Shown piece after piece: positions 54,392-62,455 of a stretch of 64,000 nt of DNA. The notes beneath the pieces are model-generated. The model saw nothing but the letters and a program-made list of their open reading frames with translations, was not told the DNA's origin and searched no databases. The stretch lies in NCBI RefSeq assembly GCF_022370755.2, contig NZ_CP092364.2:6076001-6140000 (forward strand), read 5' to 3'. The DNA comes from Mycolicibacterium goodii. GTDB taxonomy: Bacteria > Actinomycetota > Actinomycetes > Mycobacteriales > Mycobacteriaceae. Made by a program: the position numbers and the translations under genes. The stretch's first letter is position 1, and each line of letters begins with the position of its first letter.

Positions 54392-55454
54392 GCAACAGCC
54401 GGAGCAGTTCCGCCTGCCGGTGGGTGCCGGTCTTGTGGAAGACGCGGTGCAGATGCGTGCGCACGGTGGTGATCGACACCGACAGATCGTCGGCGATGTG
54501 CTTGGGTTCGGCGCCCTGGGCGACGCGCAGTGCGACCTCGGCCTCGGTGCGGGTCAGGTGATACAGGCGCTGTACCAGCGCGATGCTGGGTTCGGGCTCG
54601 TGGGCCGGGTCGACGAGTACCAGGAGGGCGTGCCGGTGCCCGTCGTGAACCTGCAGCGGAACCACGTGGACGATGAACGGTGTTGCACCCGACGGGCGTT
54701 CGACGGTGAACGAGTCCCCGGCAGGGACGTCGGACTCGAGCGCCCGGTGCAGGGCGCGGGCCAGCGCGGCCCCTGCGCCAGGCGCCGACGGCGTGATGTG
54801 ACGCGCGGTCATGCGAAGGCCGTCGTCGCCCTGCAGTATGCGCTGGCCGGCGGCGTTGAGATCGCGTACCCGCCCGTGCGAATCGAGTACGGCGATGCCG
54901 TGCTCGATGGTGTCGAGTGCCGCGGCCAGATCCGACTCCCCGTGCGCGGCGTGGCTGAGCGCACGTTGCGTGCAGAGCGCCTGCTGCAGGTGTGGTACGA
55001 GTGCGCCCAGCGCCTTCACGCGTTCCGGGCTTGCGAAGGACTCGGAAGTCACCGATGTGTGGACGACGATGCACGACGGACGAGAGCCGTCGGTGAGCCG
55101 CACGAACAGGGCGTCCTCGATGCTGTGCAAATGTAGCCAGTCGACGTAGAACTCCGAATTCCGGTAGGGGGCAATCAGTTCGGCTCCGGTACGCACCACG
55201 TCACGCGGACCGGTGGCGACCGCAGCCAGGGGGCGGTCGAGCCGGCAGTAGTACTGGTGGTAGCTCGCGGCCGCGCCGGGAGGCAGGATCGCGTTCTGGA
55301 TGGTCCAGATCGAATCGCGCGCCCTCAGCAGGGCTCCGCCGTCGCCACCGAGGGTTCTGCGGATGTCGCGAAGGGCGGACTCCCAGTGTTGGGGAGTCAC
55401 CGCTGCGGCGTAGATGCCGGCGATCAGACGTGAGAAGTCCTCGACCGTGAACAC
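54330..55454 (-). CDS. LuxR-family transcriptional regulator
   Basis: A 374-aa regulator. The C-terminal LuxR HTH is at about 300-360 (LTRTEAEVALRVAQGAEPKH, VSITTVRTHLHRVFHKTGTH). The N-terminal 280 residues form a PAS/GAF-like sensor (IEHGIAVLDSHGRVRDLN) that binds no known ligand. GTG at 55454 with AGGAG 8 bp upstream. Its last 62 bp overlap the end of the convergent DyP gene. Neighbouring genes give no clear target. Confidence 0.85.
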   Translation of the reverse strand: MFTVEDFSRLIAGIYAAAVTPQHWESALRDIRRTLGGDGGALLRARDSIWTIQNAILPPGAAASYHQYYCRLDRPLAAVATGPRDVVRTGAELIAPYRNSEFYVDWLHLHSIEDALFVRLTDGSRPSCIVVHTSVTSESFASPERVKALGALVPHLQQALCTQRALSHAAHGESDLAAALDTIEHGIAVLDSHGRVRDLNAAGQRILQGDDGLRMTARHITPSAPGAGAALARALHRALESDVPAGDSFTVERPSGATPFIVHVVPLQVHDGHRHALLVLVDPAHEPEPSIALVQRLYHLTRTEAEVALRVAQGAEPKHIADDLSVSITTVRTHLHRVFHKTGTHRQAELLRLLLSVRAIPVPDGPPANAPPAG

Positions 55455-55655
55455 CTCACGGCTCCTGGGGCACTCATCGACACCGGCATGGGACTCTCAA
55501 GGGCTGTCATGTGTCTGACGTCACAGTAAATGTTAGTCGACTTCATCCGTTTTGAGGATGTCCACGGGGGCTTCCGGTGGTTCTCTCAGACGTACCGAGA
55601 AGCGCCTGACAAGGCCGTCTTGCTGGTGAAACGCACCCGACGAAGGAGTCGTGCG

Positions 55656-55811
55656 ATGTTGACAGCTGCTGCGCACAGGCCCACGGTGATCGCTCGGTGG
55701 CTCGAGAAACACCCTGTCGACGGTCATGACCACGGGTGCCACCACGAGTACCCGACGAAGTGGACCTACTTCGAATCGGCGCTGATGTCTCGGGAGATGA
55801 CCCGGCTCTGA
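55656..55811 (+). CDS. Small His/Cys-containing protein, 51 aa
   Basis: A 51-codon frame from ATG 55656 with AAGGAG 8 bp upstream, one of the best ribosome-binding sites in the window. It encodes MLTAAAHRPTVIARWLEKHP followed by VDGHDHGCHHEYPTKW, a His/Cys cluster that could bind a metal. No family is known to me. An open frame extends upstream to 55530 but with no other ribosome-binding site. It precedes the GNAT gene by 22 bp, which has its own leaderless start. Confidence 0.45.
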   Translation: MLTAAAHRPTVIARWLEKHPVDGHDHGCHHEYPTKWTYFESALMSREMTRL

Positions 55812-55833
55812 ACTGACCGCTACGCTCGGCGTT

Positions 55834-56502
55834 ATGACCGACCCCGACAAGGCCGCCGCGCGCCGCGACATCACCGACGCTCTGCTCAACGCGCTCAACC
55901 GCAGGCACGAGGTGCTCGACGTGATCGTGGAATCCGAGGATCGGAGTGCGGCGATCGACGCCGTCGCGGGCCTGCTCGGGACCTCGCGCGTTGCAGCCGA
56001 GGCCGTCATCGGGCTGTCGTTCGCGCAGATCACCAAGGAGTCGCGCCGGCAGATCGCCGCCGAGCTCGATGACCTCAACAGCCAGTTGAGCTTCACGCTG
56101 GGGGAACGGCCCGCGAGCACGGGTGACACCCTCGAGCTTCGGGCCTTCTCGGCGACCGAGGACCGCGACATCTTCGCGGCCCGTACCGCGGACGTCGGTG
56201 CGTCAGGTGACGGTTCCGGTGCGCCCGCGGCCGATCTCGACGAGGAGATCCGTGCCGCGCTGCGCCGCGTCGACGCCGAAGAGGCGGCCTGGTTCGTCGC
56301 GGTCGAGGGCGAGCAGAAGGTCGGCATGGTGTTCGGCGAGCTCGTCAGTGGCGAGGTGAACGTCCGCATCTGGATCCATCCGGACTTCCGCAAGCGTGGC
56401 TACGGCACCGCGGCCCTGCGCAAGTCGCGCTCCGAGATGGCCTCGTACTTCCCGGCGGTCCCGATGGTGGTCCGCGCGCCGGGGGCCGTGCCGCGAGGCT
56501 GA
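55834..56502 (+). CDS. GNAT acetyltransferase with GyrA-like N-terminal segment
   Basis: A 222-aa fusion. Residues about 15-90 resemble the coiled-coil/tower end of DNA gyrase subunit A (LLNALNRRHEVLDVIVESED, AAEAVIGLSFAQITKESRRQ). Residues about 100-215 are a GNAT domain with the acetyl-CoA loop IHPDFRKRGYGTAALR. ATG at 55834 follows TACGCT (55821-55826) by exactly 7 nt. Acetyl-acceptor unknown; the GyrA-like part might mimic or bind gyrase. Confidence 0.8.
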   Translation: MTDPDKAAARRDITDALLNALNRRHEVLDVIVESEDRSAAIDAVAGLLGTSRVAAEAVIGLSFAQITKESRRQIAAELDDLNSQLSFTLGERPASTGDTLELRAFSATEDRDIFAARTADVGASGDGSGAPAADLDEEIRAALRRVDAEEAAWFVAVEGEQKVGMVFGELVSGEVNVRIWIHPDFRKRGYGTAALRKSRSEMASYFPAVPMVVRAPGAVPRG

Positions 56503-56503
56503 G

Positions 56504-57088
<585 letters not shown>

Positions 57089-57122
57089 TTACACGAAAAG
57101 TTACACCCCGTACTGTGCCACA

Positions 57123-57145
57123 AGACGAGACGTAGCGTCTCGTCT
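57123..57145. promoter_or_regulatory. Perfect TetR operator dyad
   Basis: AGACGAGACG (57123-57132) and CGTCTCGTCT (57136-57145) are perfect reverse complements around TAG, 23 bp in all. It lies between the divergent TetR (57079) and SDR (57174) starts, where a TetR dimer would block both promoters. Confidence 0.8.
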
Positions 57146-57173
57146 ACGTCGGAAACGCGAACCACAAGGGCCT

Positions 57174-58184
57174 ATGACTACGACGAAACTGGTGATCGGG
57201 GCCAGCGGATTTCTCGGTTCTCATGTCACCAGGCGCCTGGTCGAGCGCGGTGAGAACGTGCGCGTCCTGGTCCGGACGACGAGCTCGACGCGCGGCATCG
57301 ACGACCTGATGGACCGGATCGAGGTCCGTCACGGCGACATCTTCGACGCCGACTCCGTGCGCGCCGCGGCCCGCGGGTGCGACACGGTGTACTACTGCGT
57401 GGTGGACGCGCGTGCCTGGCTGCGCGACGCGGCGCCGCTGTGGCGCACGAACGTCGAGGGGCTACGGAACGTCCTGGACGTGATGACCGAATCCGGCATC
57501 GCCTCGGATCTGCGGCGGTTCGTGTTCACGAGCTCGATCGCGACCATCGGCATCCCCGAAAGTGGGCCGGCGACCGAGGATCTCGAGAACAATTGGCTCG
57601 ATCGAGGCGGTGAGTACGTGCGCAGCCGCGTGCGCGCCGAGCAGGTGGTGCTGCGGTATCACCAGGACCGTGGGTTGCCTGCGGTCGCGATGTGTGTCTC
57701 GAACACCTACGGGCCCGGCGATTGGGTGCCGACGCCGCACGGCGGGCTCGTCGCGGCCGCGGTACACGGCAGGATGCCCTTCTACATCGACGGCGCCGAA
57801 GCTGAGGTGGTCGGCGTGGCCGATGCCGCCGAGGCGCTCGTCCTGGCCGGCGAGCGCGGGACATCCGGTGAGCGCTACATCGTGGCGGAACGCATGATGT
57901 CGGCACGCGAGATCTACCAGGTCGCGTGCGGGGCGGTCGGTGTCGAACCACCGCGGCGCGGCGTGCCGATCCGGCTGATGACAGCCGCAGCGGGTGTGTC
58001 GTCGACCATCGCGCGCCTGCGCGAGCGGGAGACCCGACTCAGTCCGGTGACCGTGCGGCTCATGCACGTGATGCCGTCGATGGACCACGGCAAGGCCGTG
58101 CGGGAACTCGGCTGGGAACCCGCACCGGCACCGGATGCCATCGCGCAGGCGGCGCATTTCTTCGCATCGAGGCGACGTACATGA
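57174..58184 (+). CDS. NAD-dependent epimerase/extended SDR
   Basis: A 336-aa extended SDR: VIGASGFLGSHVTRRL (GxxGxxG), VVDARAWLRDAAPLW, FTSSIATIG and the active-site-like GEYVRSRVRAEQVV in place of YxxxK, in which Tyr and Lys are not both clear. Members include nucleoside-sugar epimerases and steroid/dihydroflavonol-type reductases. ATG at 57174 with AAGGG upstream. Probably repressed by the divergent TetR. Its stop overlaps the remnant that follows. Confidence 0.84.
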   Translation: MTTTKLVIGASGFLGSHVTRRLVERGENVRVLVRTTSSTRGIDDLMDRIEVRHGDIFDADSVRAAARGCDTVYYCVVDARAWLRDAAPLWRTNVEGLRNVLDVMTESGIASDLRRFVFTSSIATIGIPESGPATEDLENNWLDRGGEYVRSRVRAEQVVLRYHQDRGLPAVAMCVSNTYGPGDWVPTPHGGLVAAAVHGRMPFYIDGAEAEVVGVADAAEALVLAGERGTSGERYIVAERMMSAREIYQVACGAVGVEPPRRGVPIRLMTAAAGVSSTIARLRERETRLSPVTVRLMHVMPSMDHGKAVRELGWEPAPAPDAIAQAAHFFASRRRT

Positions 58185-58299
58185 GCCCGCGGTGGTGGCC
58201 CCCTATCTCGACCTGCCCGCCGAGTTGATCGGGGACGGCACCACCGAGATTCAGCTCAACATCATCGCCCAGATGATCCTGGGCTTGCCACGACATTGA
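58180..58299 (+). pseudogene. C-terminal remnant of an acyl-CoA dehydrogenase
   Basis: In a frame starting at 58180, overlapping the last codons of the SDR gene, 39 codons and a stop read HEPAVVAPYLDLPAELIGDG then TTEIQLNIIAQMILGLPRH, the conserved end of acyl-CoA dehydrogenases (GTxEIQxNIIAxxxLGLPR). The rest of the gene is absent. The ribosome-binding site of the next gene overlaps its stop. The adjoining deletion probably joined the SDR end to this tail. Confidence 0.65.
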
Positions 58300-58307
58300 G
58301 GAGCCGG

Positions 58308-59555
58308 ATGCGACCACGGAAGGGACTGCGGGGCGAGGCCGCGATCGTCGGCTACGTGGAACTACCCCCCGAGCGACTCAGCGCGGCCTCCCCGGCGCCG
58401 TTCACCCTCGAACAATGGGCGCTGCTGTCGGCCGCGGCCCTGGCCGACGCCGGGTTGCCTGCCGAGCAGGTCGACGGCATCGTGACGTCGCACCTCGGTG
58501 AGTCGGAGATCTTCGTACCCTCCACCGTCGCCGAATACCTGGGCGTGCGGGCAAATTTCGCGGAGATGCTGGACCTGGGTGGTGCCAGTGCGGCAGGAAT
58601 GGTGTGGCGCGCGGCCGCCGCGATCGAACTCGGGATCTGCGATGTCATCGTGTGCGCGCTGCCCGCCCGCTACATCACCCCGATGTCCGATCTCAAGCCG
58701 AAACCCTTGTCCGACGCGGTGTTCTTCGGATCCTCCAGCAACCAGTTCGGCTCGCCCCAGGCCGAATTCGAGATCCCCTACGGCAACCTCGGGCAGAACG
58801 GTCCGTACGGCCAGGTCGCGCAGCGCTATGCCTACGAGTACGGGTACGACGAGCGCGCCATGGCGAAGATCGTCGTGGACCAACGGGTCAACGCCAACCA
58901 CACCGAAGGCGCGATCTGGAAAGACAAACCACTGACCATCGACGACGTGCTGGCCAGTCCGGTGATCGCCGATCCGCTGCACATGCTCGAGATCGTGATG
59001 CCGTGTGTCGGGGGCGCGGCAGTCGTCGTCGCGAGCGCCGATGTCGCCGCCAAGGCAAAGAACCGGCCGGTGTGGATCAAGGGATTCGGTGAGCACGTGC
59101 CGTTCAAGACCCTGACGTACGCCGAGAACCTCCTCGACACCCCGATGCGGCACGCCGCCGAAACCGCGTTCACCATGAGCGGTCTCGGCCGCGACCAGAT
59201 GGACATGGTCTCGATCTACGACTGCTACACCATCACCGTGCTGCTGAGCCTCGAAGACGCCGGCTTCTGCGAGAAAGGCAAAGGCATGGCGTTCATCTCG
59301 GATCACGACCTGACGTTCCGGGGCGACTTCCCCCTCAACACCGCGGGCGGCCAGCTCGGGTTCGGCCAGGCCGGGCTCGCCGGTGGTATGCACCATGTTT
59401 GCGATGCGGCACGTCAGATCATGGGCCGAGGCGATGCCGCTCAAGTGGCCCGCACACGAGGCGGAATCAAGGGGCACGACTGCAACCGCGCGTTCGTCTC
59501 GGGCAACGGCGGCATCCTCTCCGAGCAGACCGCCCTGATCCTGGAAGGTGATTGA
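58308..59555 (+). CDS. Thiolase-like protein lacking catalytic Cys/His (Ltp2-type aldolase candidate)
   Basis: A 415-aa thiolase-fold protein of the SCP-x/lipid-transfer group. The nucleophilic-Cys loop reads LGGASAAG (90-97) without Cys, the His loop reads GGQLGFGQAGLAGG (347-360) without GHP, and the C-terminal Cys motif is SGNGGILSE. Loss of these residues is the hallmark of Ltp2-type retro-aldolases of steroid side-chain degradation, which act with a DUF35 protein; one is encoded 2 bp downstream. Tyr304 and Tyr307 in SIYDCYT may serve catalysis. ATG at 58308 with GAGGAG upstream. Confidence 0.85.
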   Translation: MRPRKGLRGEAAIVGYVELPPERLSAASPAPFTLEQWALLSAAALADAGLPAEQVDGIVTSHLGESEIFVPSTVAEYLGVRANFAEMLDLGGASAAGMVWRAAAAIELGICDVIVCALPARYITPMSDLKPKPLSDAVFFGSSSNQFGSPQAEFEIPYGNLGQNGPYGQVAQRYAYEYGYDERAMAKIVVDQRVNANHTEGAIWKDKPLTIDDVLASPVIADPLHMLEIVMPCVGGAAVVVASADVAAKAKNRPVWIKGFGEHVPFKTLTYAENLLDTPMRHAAETAFTMSGLGRDQMDMVSIYDCYTITVLLSLEDAGFCEKGKGMAFISDHDLTFRGDFPLNTAGGQLGFGQAGLAGGMHHVCDAARQIMGRGDAAQVARTRGGIKGHDCNRAFVSGNGGILSEQTALILEGD

Positions 59556-59557
59556 GC

Positions 59558-59980
59558 ATGGCCGGATTCGACCGCCCGGTGCCCGTGAAAACCACCACAA
59601 CGACGCCGTTCTGGGATGCTCTCGCCGAACATCGCATCGTCATCCAGTACTCGCCGTCCACCGAGCGGTACGTGTTCTATCCGCGGGTGCTCGCCCCGGG
59701 TTCGCTGGCCGATGACCTCGAATGGCGTGAGATCTCCGGTATGGGCACGTTGTACTCGTACACCGTCGCACGCCGACCTGTGGGCCCGCACTTCGCCGAT
59801 GCGGTTCCGCAGTTGCCGGCCATCGTGCAATGGGATGAGGGACCGCGATTCTCGACCGAGATGGTCGGCGTCGCCTCGGATGAACTCATGGTGGGAATGC
59901 GCGTGAGGCCCGTGTTCTGCGACCGTCCTGACGCCGTACCCGGTGAGGCCGCCACCATGTTGCGCTACACGGCCGCGTGA
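59558..59980 (+). CDS. DUF35 OB-fold protein without zinc-ribbon cysteines
   Basis: A 140-aa DUF35 protein: TPFWDALAEHRIVIQYSPST, ISGMGTLYSYTVARRPVGP, LPAIVQWDEG and a late GMRVRPVFC typical of the OB-fold. The N-terminal rubredoxin-like ribbon that usually has two CxxC motifs reads IQYSPSTERYVFYPR with none. It should bind the acyl-CoA and partner the thiolase-like protein just upstream. ATG at 59558 with AAGGTG 7 bp upstream. Confidence 0.83.
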   Translation: MAGFDRPVPVKTTTTTPFWDALAEHRIVIQYSPSTERYVFYPRVLAPGSLADDLEWREISGMGTLYSYTVARRPVGPHFADAVPQLPAIVQWDEGPRFSTEMVGVASDELMVGMRVRPVFCDRPDAVPGEAATMLRYTAA

Positions 59981-60066
59981 CTGTCCATGGACGTGAGCTT
60001 GTCGTGAGCAGACACGATCTCCTTGGCATGCCGGCCGAATCGGAGGATTATGGAGGCATGCTAACG

Positions 60067-60363
60067 ATGCGGAAACTCGTGGGGTCAGTCTTCGTAGCGG
60101 GGGCCGCGGCGGCGATCGCGGCCGGCCCCACGGCAACGCTTCTCGCCGACGCACCCTCGACGCTCACCGACCTGACCGGCACCAATCAAGTTGTGCTGGC
60201 GACACCGTCGGGCCACGGCGACGCGGGCGGTGGAGGCGGATGCGACAGCGGACCCGGCTGGAACGGGTGCGGCGGCTGGAATCCCGTGCAGGGCGGCTGG
60301 GGTCACGGATGCATCAACGGCATCTGCGGCGGTTGGGACGGCCAGCGCGGCTGGGGTGGTTGA
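60067..60363 (+). CDS. Small secreted Gly/Trp-rich protein
   Basis: A 98-aa protein: Sec signal peptide (MRKLVGSVFVAGAAAAIAAG ... ADAP), then a mature part rich in Gly, Trp and Asn with four Cys (GGGGGCDSGPGWNGCGGWN and GWGHGCINGICGGWDGQRGW), likely two disulfides. It resembles small mycobacterial secreted proteins of unknown role. ATG at 60067 has GGAGG 10 bp upstream; ATG at 60058 and 60028 are alternatives. It is convergent with the crotonase gene, 16 bp apart. Confidence 0.72.
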   Translation: MRKLVGSVFVAGAAAAIAAGPTATLLADAPSTLTDLTGTNQVVLATPSGHGDAGGGGGCDSGPGWNGCGGWNPVQGGWGHGCINGICGGWDGQRGWGG

Positions 60364-60379
60364 CCTCGTCGCGTGCGCT

Positions 60380-61036
60380 CTAGGGATTGCGCAGGGCCGT
60401 CGCGGCTGAACCGAACATCACCTGCTTGATCGCGCCGAGCGTGCCCTGGTCCTTCTGGCCGATGGGCCGCAACAGTTCCGTCGCGGTCAGCGTCACCGCG
60501 CCCTCGCGCGCCGTCGCGTCGACGAGTCCGTGGTCCCGCGCGTCCGGTCCGCCGAAGCGCCGGCCCGTGGTCATCGACGCGATCGCGGCGCGCGGCGTCA
60601 GCTTGGCCTGGATCAACGCTGCCATGCCGGGGGTGAACGGGATGTGGATGTCGACCTCGGGGAAGCAGAAGAACCCGCGGTCCTCTCGCATCACACGGTG
60701 GTCGTGGGCGATCGCCAGCATCGCCCCGGCGCCGAATGCGTGCCCGACGACCGCGGCGGCCGTGGGTATCGGCAGCGTCAGCACCCGGGCCAGCAGACCC
60801 TGCACCCGGCCCACGTACCACGCCCCCTGATCACTGTGGGCACCAAGCCATTCGAGGTCCAGTCCGTTGGAGTAGAACTTGCTGTCGGCAGTGGTCACCA
60901 GGCCGTGCGCGCCCTTTTCCAGCACGGCGTCGAGAAGGGCATCGACCTCGTCGAGAAACTGGGGCGTGAACCGGTTCTCGTCGTCACCGAGATCGAGAAC
61001 CGCGATGTCACCGTCGTAGTCGAGGGTCGCTGTCAT
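60380..61036 (-). CDS. Enoyl-CoA hydratase/isomerase family protein
   Basis: A 218-aa crotonase-fold protein: FYSNGLDLEWL is the first oxyanion loop, PTAAAVVGHAFGAGAMLAIA the second, then FCFPEVDIHIPFTPGM. It resembles delta3,delta2-enoyl-CoA isomerase-type members more than ECH; the catalytic Glu is probably in FPEVD. ATG at 61036 overlaps the TetR stop by 4 bp, so the pair is co-translated and the TetR most likely controls its own operon. Confidence 0.86.
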   Translation of the reverse strand: MTATLDYDGDIAVLDLGDDENRFTPQFLDEVDALLDAVLEKGAHGLVTTADSKFYSNGLDLEWLGAHSDQGAWYVGRVQGLLARVLTLPIPTAAAVVGHAFGAGAMLAIAHDHRVMREDRGFFCFPEVDIHIPFTPGMAALIQAKLTPRAAIASMTTGRRFGGPDARDHGLVDATAREGAVTLTATELLRPIGQKDQGTLGAIKQVMFGSAATALRNP

Positions 61037-61641
61037 GATGCCTCCTGTTTTGGTTGTGTTCGAGGTGCCGGGCCGACGGCAAGGACGGCCGTGACGGCGG
61101 CCTGCAGGTGTCTGCGTGCGATGGGATCAGCAATTCGGTTGCGTTGCAACAGAATTGCTGTGGGAAGGTCGACGATGCACGTGGTGACGGTGTCGACGGC
61201 GGCTCGGTCGCGCCGTCCCCAGGTCGCCTCGGCGAGCTGAACCATCAAGTCCACCAGACGTTTCTGGGCACCGACAACCTCGGCGGGCGGGTCGGTGCCG
61301 AGCAGCTCGTCGCGACGCGTCTGGAGCACCAGGGCCGCCGAAGACGGGTGTCGCTCGGCCAACGTGATCGACGCCCCGGCCGCCGCCGCGATCGCCGCCG
61401 CGCCGTCGCCGGCCGCGTCGACGAGTTCACGCAGCACCGCGTGCAGGCGGTTTGCGGCGCGCAGCCACGCGCGGGTCAGCAGGCCCTGTCGCGATCCGAA
61501 CTCGTGATAGAGCGCCCCGTTGGACACCCCGACCGCTTCGCCGACCGCCCGGATGGTCACCGCGGTGGGCCCGTCCCGGACGGCCAGGGACTCGGCCACG
61601 TCCAGAATCGCCTCCGGATCGTGGACGCGCGGCCGTGGCAT
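61033..61641 (-). CDS. TetR-family transcriptional regulator
   Basis: A 202-aa TetR regulator: DPEAILDVAESLAVRDG, VTIRAVGEAVGVSNGALYHE then FGSRQGLL. ATG at 61641 follows TACGGT by 6 nt (leaderless) and lies 13 bp from a perfect dyad operator (61654-61671) that fills the spacer of its promoter. It is co-translated with the crotonase and divergent from the TetR-irtA operon, so it could also influence that promoter. Confidence 0.87.
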   Translation of the reverse strand: MPRPRVHDPEAILDVAESLAVRDGPTAVTIRAVGEAVGVSNGALYHEFGSRQGLLTRAWLRAANRLHAVLRELVDAAGDGAAAIAAAAGASITLAERHPSSAALVLQTRRDELLGTDPPAEVVGAQKRLVDLMVQLAEATWGRRDRAAVDTVTTCIVDLPTAILLQRNRIADPIARRHLQAAVTAVLAVGPAPRTQPKQEAS

Positions 61642-61653
61642 GCCACCACCGTA

Positions 61654-61671
61654 ACAGAGCAACTGCTCTGT
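61654..61671 (-). promoter_or_regulatory. Perfect TetR operator upstream of the TetR-crotonase operon
   Basis: ACAGAGCAACTGCTCTGT is a perfect dyad (arms ACAGAGCA and TGCTCTGT, 2-bp spacer). On the minus strand it occupies the 18 bp between TGGTTA-like -35 sequence and the -10 TACGGT of the TetR at 61641. It is 14 bp from the -35 of the opposite TetR-irtA promoter. Confidence 0.75.
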
Positions 61672-61684
61672 AACCAGCAGGGAG

Positions 61685-61713
61685 TTGACGGAAAGTAAGG
61701 CCACCCTTAGTTT
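61685..61713 (+). promoter_or_regulatory. Promoter of the TetR-irtA operon with possible IdeR iron box
   Basis: TTGACG (61685-61690), a 17-nt spacer and TAGTTT (61708-61713) form a sigma-A-type promoter. The spacer and -10 hold GAAAGTAAGGCCACCCTTA (61691-61709), which matches 12 of 19 positions of the mycobacterial IdeR consensus and contains a perfect TAAGG-CCAC-CCTTA dyad. Siderophore-import genes are classic IdeR targets, so iron repression is likely, but the match is only moderate. Confidence 0.55.
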
Positions 61714-61741
61714 GTGGGGGTAACTTTCCTTGGAGGTAGTG

Positions 61742-62455
61742 GTGGCAGTGCAGGACGTGACGGCGCGGGTCGGTGGACGGCCGCCGCTGATAACCGTCGC
61801 CGACATCGTCTCGGTCGGTCGTGAACTGGGAATGCGCCGTCTGAGCATCAACGCCGTCGCCACCCGGCTCGGAGTCTCGGCGACCGCGCTCTACCGCCAC
61901 ATCGACGGGCGTTGGGAGCTCGAGCGGCTGGTGGGGGAGAGCTTGCTCGCCGATCTGGAACTCGGCCAAGACGACTCCGGCGGCATCGAGGAGCACCTGC
62001 TGGCGTTCGGCATGAGGTTGCACCGCTTCGCGCTGGCGAACCCCGGACTTGCCCGCTACATGCAGTTGCTGTTCCCGCGCGGCGAGGCCGGCGCCCGACT
62101 GCTTGCCGACGAGGTCGCCATCCTCGGCCGCCGCGGTTACCCGCCCGAAGCCGCGGCCCTGCTGAGCAGCTCGGTCGCGCTCGTCGCGATCGGTGTGGCC
62201 GCACAGCACGAGATGAAGGCCGAGGCCAGCCACTCCGACGACGGGTACAACCGCGAGCGTGACGCGGCCGCCGAACGCCTTGCTGCCGACACCGAGCTGG
62301 GACCCGTGCACGCCGCGGGGATGCAGCTCACCGGCGAGCAGTACCTTGCGTTTCTTCTCAGCGCTGTGATCCGGGGTCTGCTGACCGCAGCAGTACCCGG
62401 CCGGTCGATCGAGGACATCGTGGCAGAACTGACGACCACGGGAGAGGACCGTTGA
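61742..62455 (+). CDS. TetR-family regulator co-translated with irtA
   Basis: A 237-aa TetR-like regulator with HTH at about 15-65 ([40 protein letters not shown]) and a TetR_C tetracycline-repressor-type C-terminal domain. GTG at 61742 has GGAGG 5 bp upstream; GTG at 61739 and 61748 are alternatives. Its TGA shares a base with the irtA ATG (TGATG), so the two are translated from one mRNA. It may sense a siderophore or metal; a regulator coupled this tightly to irtA is noteworthy. Confidence 0.83.
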   Translation: MAVQDVTARVGGRPPLITVADIVSVGRELGMRRLSINAVATRLGVSATALYRHIDGRWELERLVGESLLADLELGQDDSGGIEEHLLAFGMRLHRFALANPGLARYMQLLFPRGEAGARLLADEVAILGRRGYPPEAAALLSSSVALVAIGVAAQHEMKAEASHSDDGYNRERDAAAERLAADTELGPVHAAGMQLTGEQYLAFLLSAVIRGLLTAAVPGRSIEDIVAELTTTGEDR

